Source of the DNA: Prinia subflava
Lineage: Eukaryota; Chordata; Aves; Passeriformes; Cisticolidae
Length of the DNA: 64,000 nt
Assembly: GCF_021018805.1 (NCBI RefSeq)
Contig: NC_086247.1
Coordinates: 119,323,094 to 119,387,093 of the forward strand
Direction of reading: 5' to 3'
The position numbers and the translations under genes were made by a program. The notes beneath the pieces were generated by a model. That model had not been told where the DNA came from, ran no database searches, and was given only the letters and a program-made list of their open reading frames with translations. The number at the start of each line of letters is the position of its first letter. The stretch's first letter is position 1. Below are positions 62,830 to 64,000 of the stretch, piece by piece.

Positions 62830-64000
62830 ATAGTTTATACTGTTACTGTGGGTTAGCATGAAATAGACTCTGGGCTCCCTTTCTTTACAGGAAACCAAAG
62901 CTGATTCTGGATGAACCTGCCTGTGTGGCTAAGACCAGAGCTGAGAGCAAGCATCAAGGCTTTTTTGGATAGAATACACATTGAGAGAACATCATTTGCA
63001 GATGTTCTTTATCCAGTGAGATTCCCTGGCTTTTCACTATCTCTGCTCACATGAGGCACAGCCAAAACAAACAAGCTGTCCTTTGCTCAGCAAAGTGCAT
63101 TTGATGGTGCCGCGTGGATGGGAGGCCTCCAAAGCAATGGTTCTCAGCATTCCAGCTGATTAGCTCTTCTAATTGGCTCTGTCTCCTCCCATCCCAGGAT
63201 CTTCTCACAATAAATCTAGCTAGAAAAAGATGCATAAAATTCAGTATAAAGGAAGTAGCAAGGAGATGATGTGAAAGTGACGTTTCTTTTCAAGCTGCAT
63301 TCCTAGCATAGAAGACTAGAGTTTATTTCCTCTTGGCAGATATAGAATGTAAACAATCTTTCTTGGTCATCTTGCTGCTTGATCATCTGTTTTTATGTGG
63401 TTTATACCCTGTCTCATCAAGAACAAGTATGAGGGTGGAAAGCACAAGATGAAATTAACAAGCTGGGCTATGCTGGTGCTCCTCAAAGTATTGAAACCTC
63501 TCAAGGACAGCTCACATGCCCACTTAAGGCATCAGAACTGGGAGCAGAAAGAGAAGTCCTGCAGGGATTTCTTGCCTTAGCATGTACGTGTGCACCGAAA
63601 CCACACTTCTAAAGATCATGCAGAAACTGCTGGTCAAAGATTGTTACCACAGGATCCCAAGACATTTTCCATCCTTCATATTTCTTCATATGGCAGTTGG
63701 TAACTTGGCCTTTTTTACAGGGTTTTGTAGAAGCACAAATGGCCTCTACATCCTTTTAGATTTAACATTTATTGCAGTTATCCACAATCACTAAGGCCTG
63801 AAGTTCTCTACCAACACAATAACCTTATACAGACTCCTCTGTGTGTATAAAGGGCCAGAGCAAGGCATAGACTCTTTGAGAGAGCTGGAGAAGAAAAAGT
63901 CAATGCTTCAGATAAAGTGCAGAGTCTCCTATATTTGGAGTTTAATTATCTGAAATTATTGCAAGGTTGTCAAAGTACAGGTAATGTTTAATACAGCTCT
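62826..64000. other. Unannotated DNA to the window end
   Basis: No gene or repeat is recognised. TATAAAGGG at 63846-63854 is a good TATA-box word 50 bases before an ATG (63904), but that frame has only 16 codons. It could be meaningful only if an exon continues beyond the window. Confidence 0.45.

Noticed and set aside
1..64000. tRNA, rRNA, snoRNA, microRNA, CRISPR, phage or operon-like systems
   Set aside because: None of their signatures was seen by eye; the repeats and composition point to vertebrate nuclear DNA. A covariance-model search was not possible here.

Overview
This window looks like 64 kb of a bird nuclear genome, probably a songbird. The evidence is six 5'-truncated CR1 LINE copies, five of them reversed, with the typical CR1 3' ends (tandem ATTCTATG/ATTCTGTG-like octamers, no poly(A) tail), and an avian-type endogenous retroviral LTR. 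The sequence is AT-rich, contains introns or intergenic DNA, and has no prokaryotic signals. Species cannot be determined from it. No complete, recognisable protein-coding gene is visible. Most long open frames lie in repeats or are explained by chance or antisense reading.

Layout. 1-5.5 kb: unannotated DNA with one long open frame of unknown meaning and a small GC hairpin beside a three-copy tandem repeat. 5.5-6.25 kb: CR1 (-). 8.84-8.99 kb: a tract of only A and C. 9.82 kb: a CTCF-like motif. 12.3-12.6 kb: CR1 (+). 12.6-22.6 kb: nothing recognisable. 22.6-30.0 kb: the part most likely to hold gene pieces. It contains two exon-like segments on the + strand (22632-22772 and 28562-28698), a 23-bp near-perfect inverted repeat, and a TATA box followed by a short ORF with a signal-peptide-like product (29833-30002). 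30.84-31.23 kb: a G-quadruplex-prone lead-in and about 89 perfect GGAA units. 36.7-37.4 kb: CR1 (-). 42.1-43.8 kb: an old, CpG-depleted LTR (-) split by a younger, CpG-rich 565-bp LTR. 43.8-55.9 kb: unannotated, with a possible small exon at 48.2 kb and a possible further LTR at 50.4-50.8 kb. 55.9-61.1 kb: three CR1 (-) copies and a GC-rich patch. 61.1-64 kb: AT-rich DNA with a 51-base T run.

The clearest structural result is the nested LTR insertion. It is supported by reconnection of the host LTR across the insert, a near-perfect 6-bp target duplication, and 21 CpGs in the insert against 3 in the host LTR. The exon and small-ORF calls are hypotheses from splice, promoter and reading-frame signals only. 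I found no evidence of an undescribed multi-gene system here.
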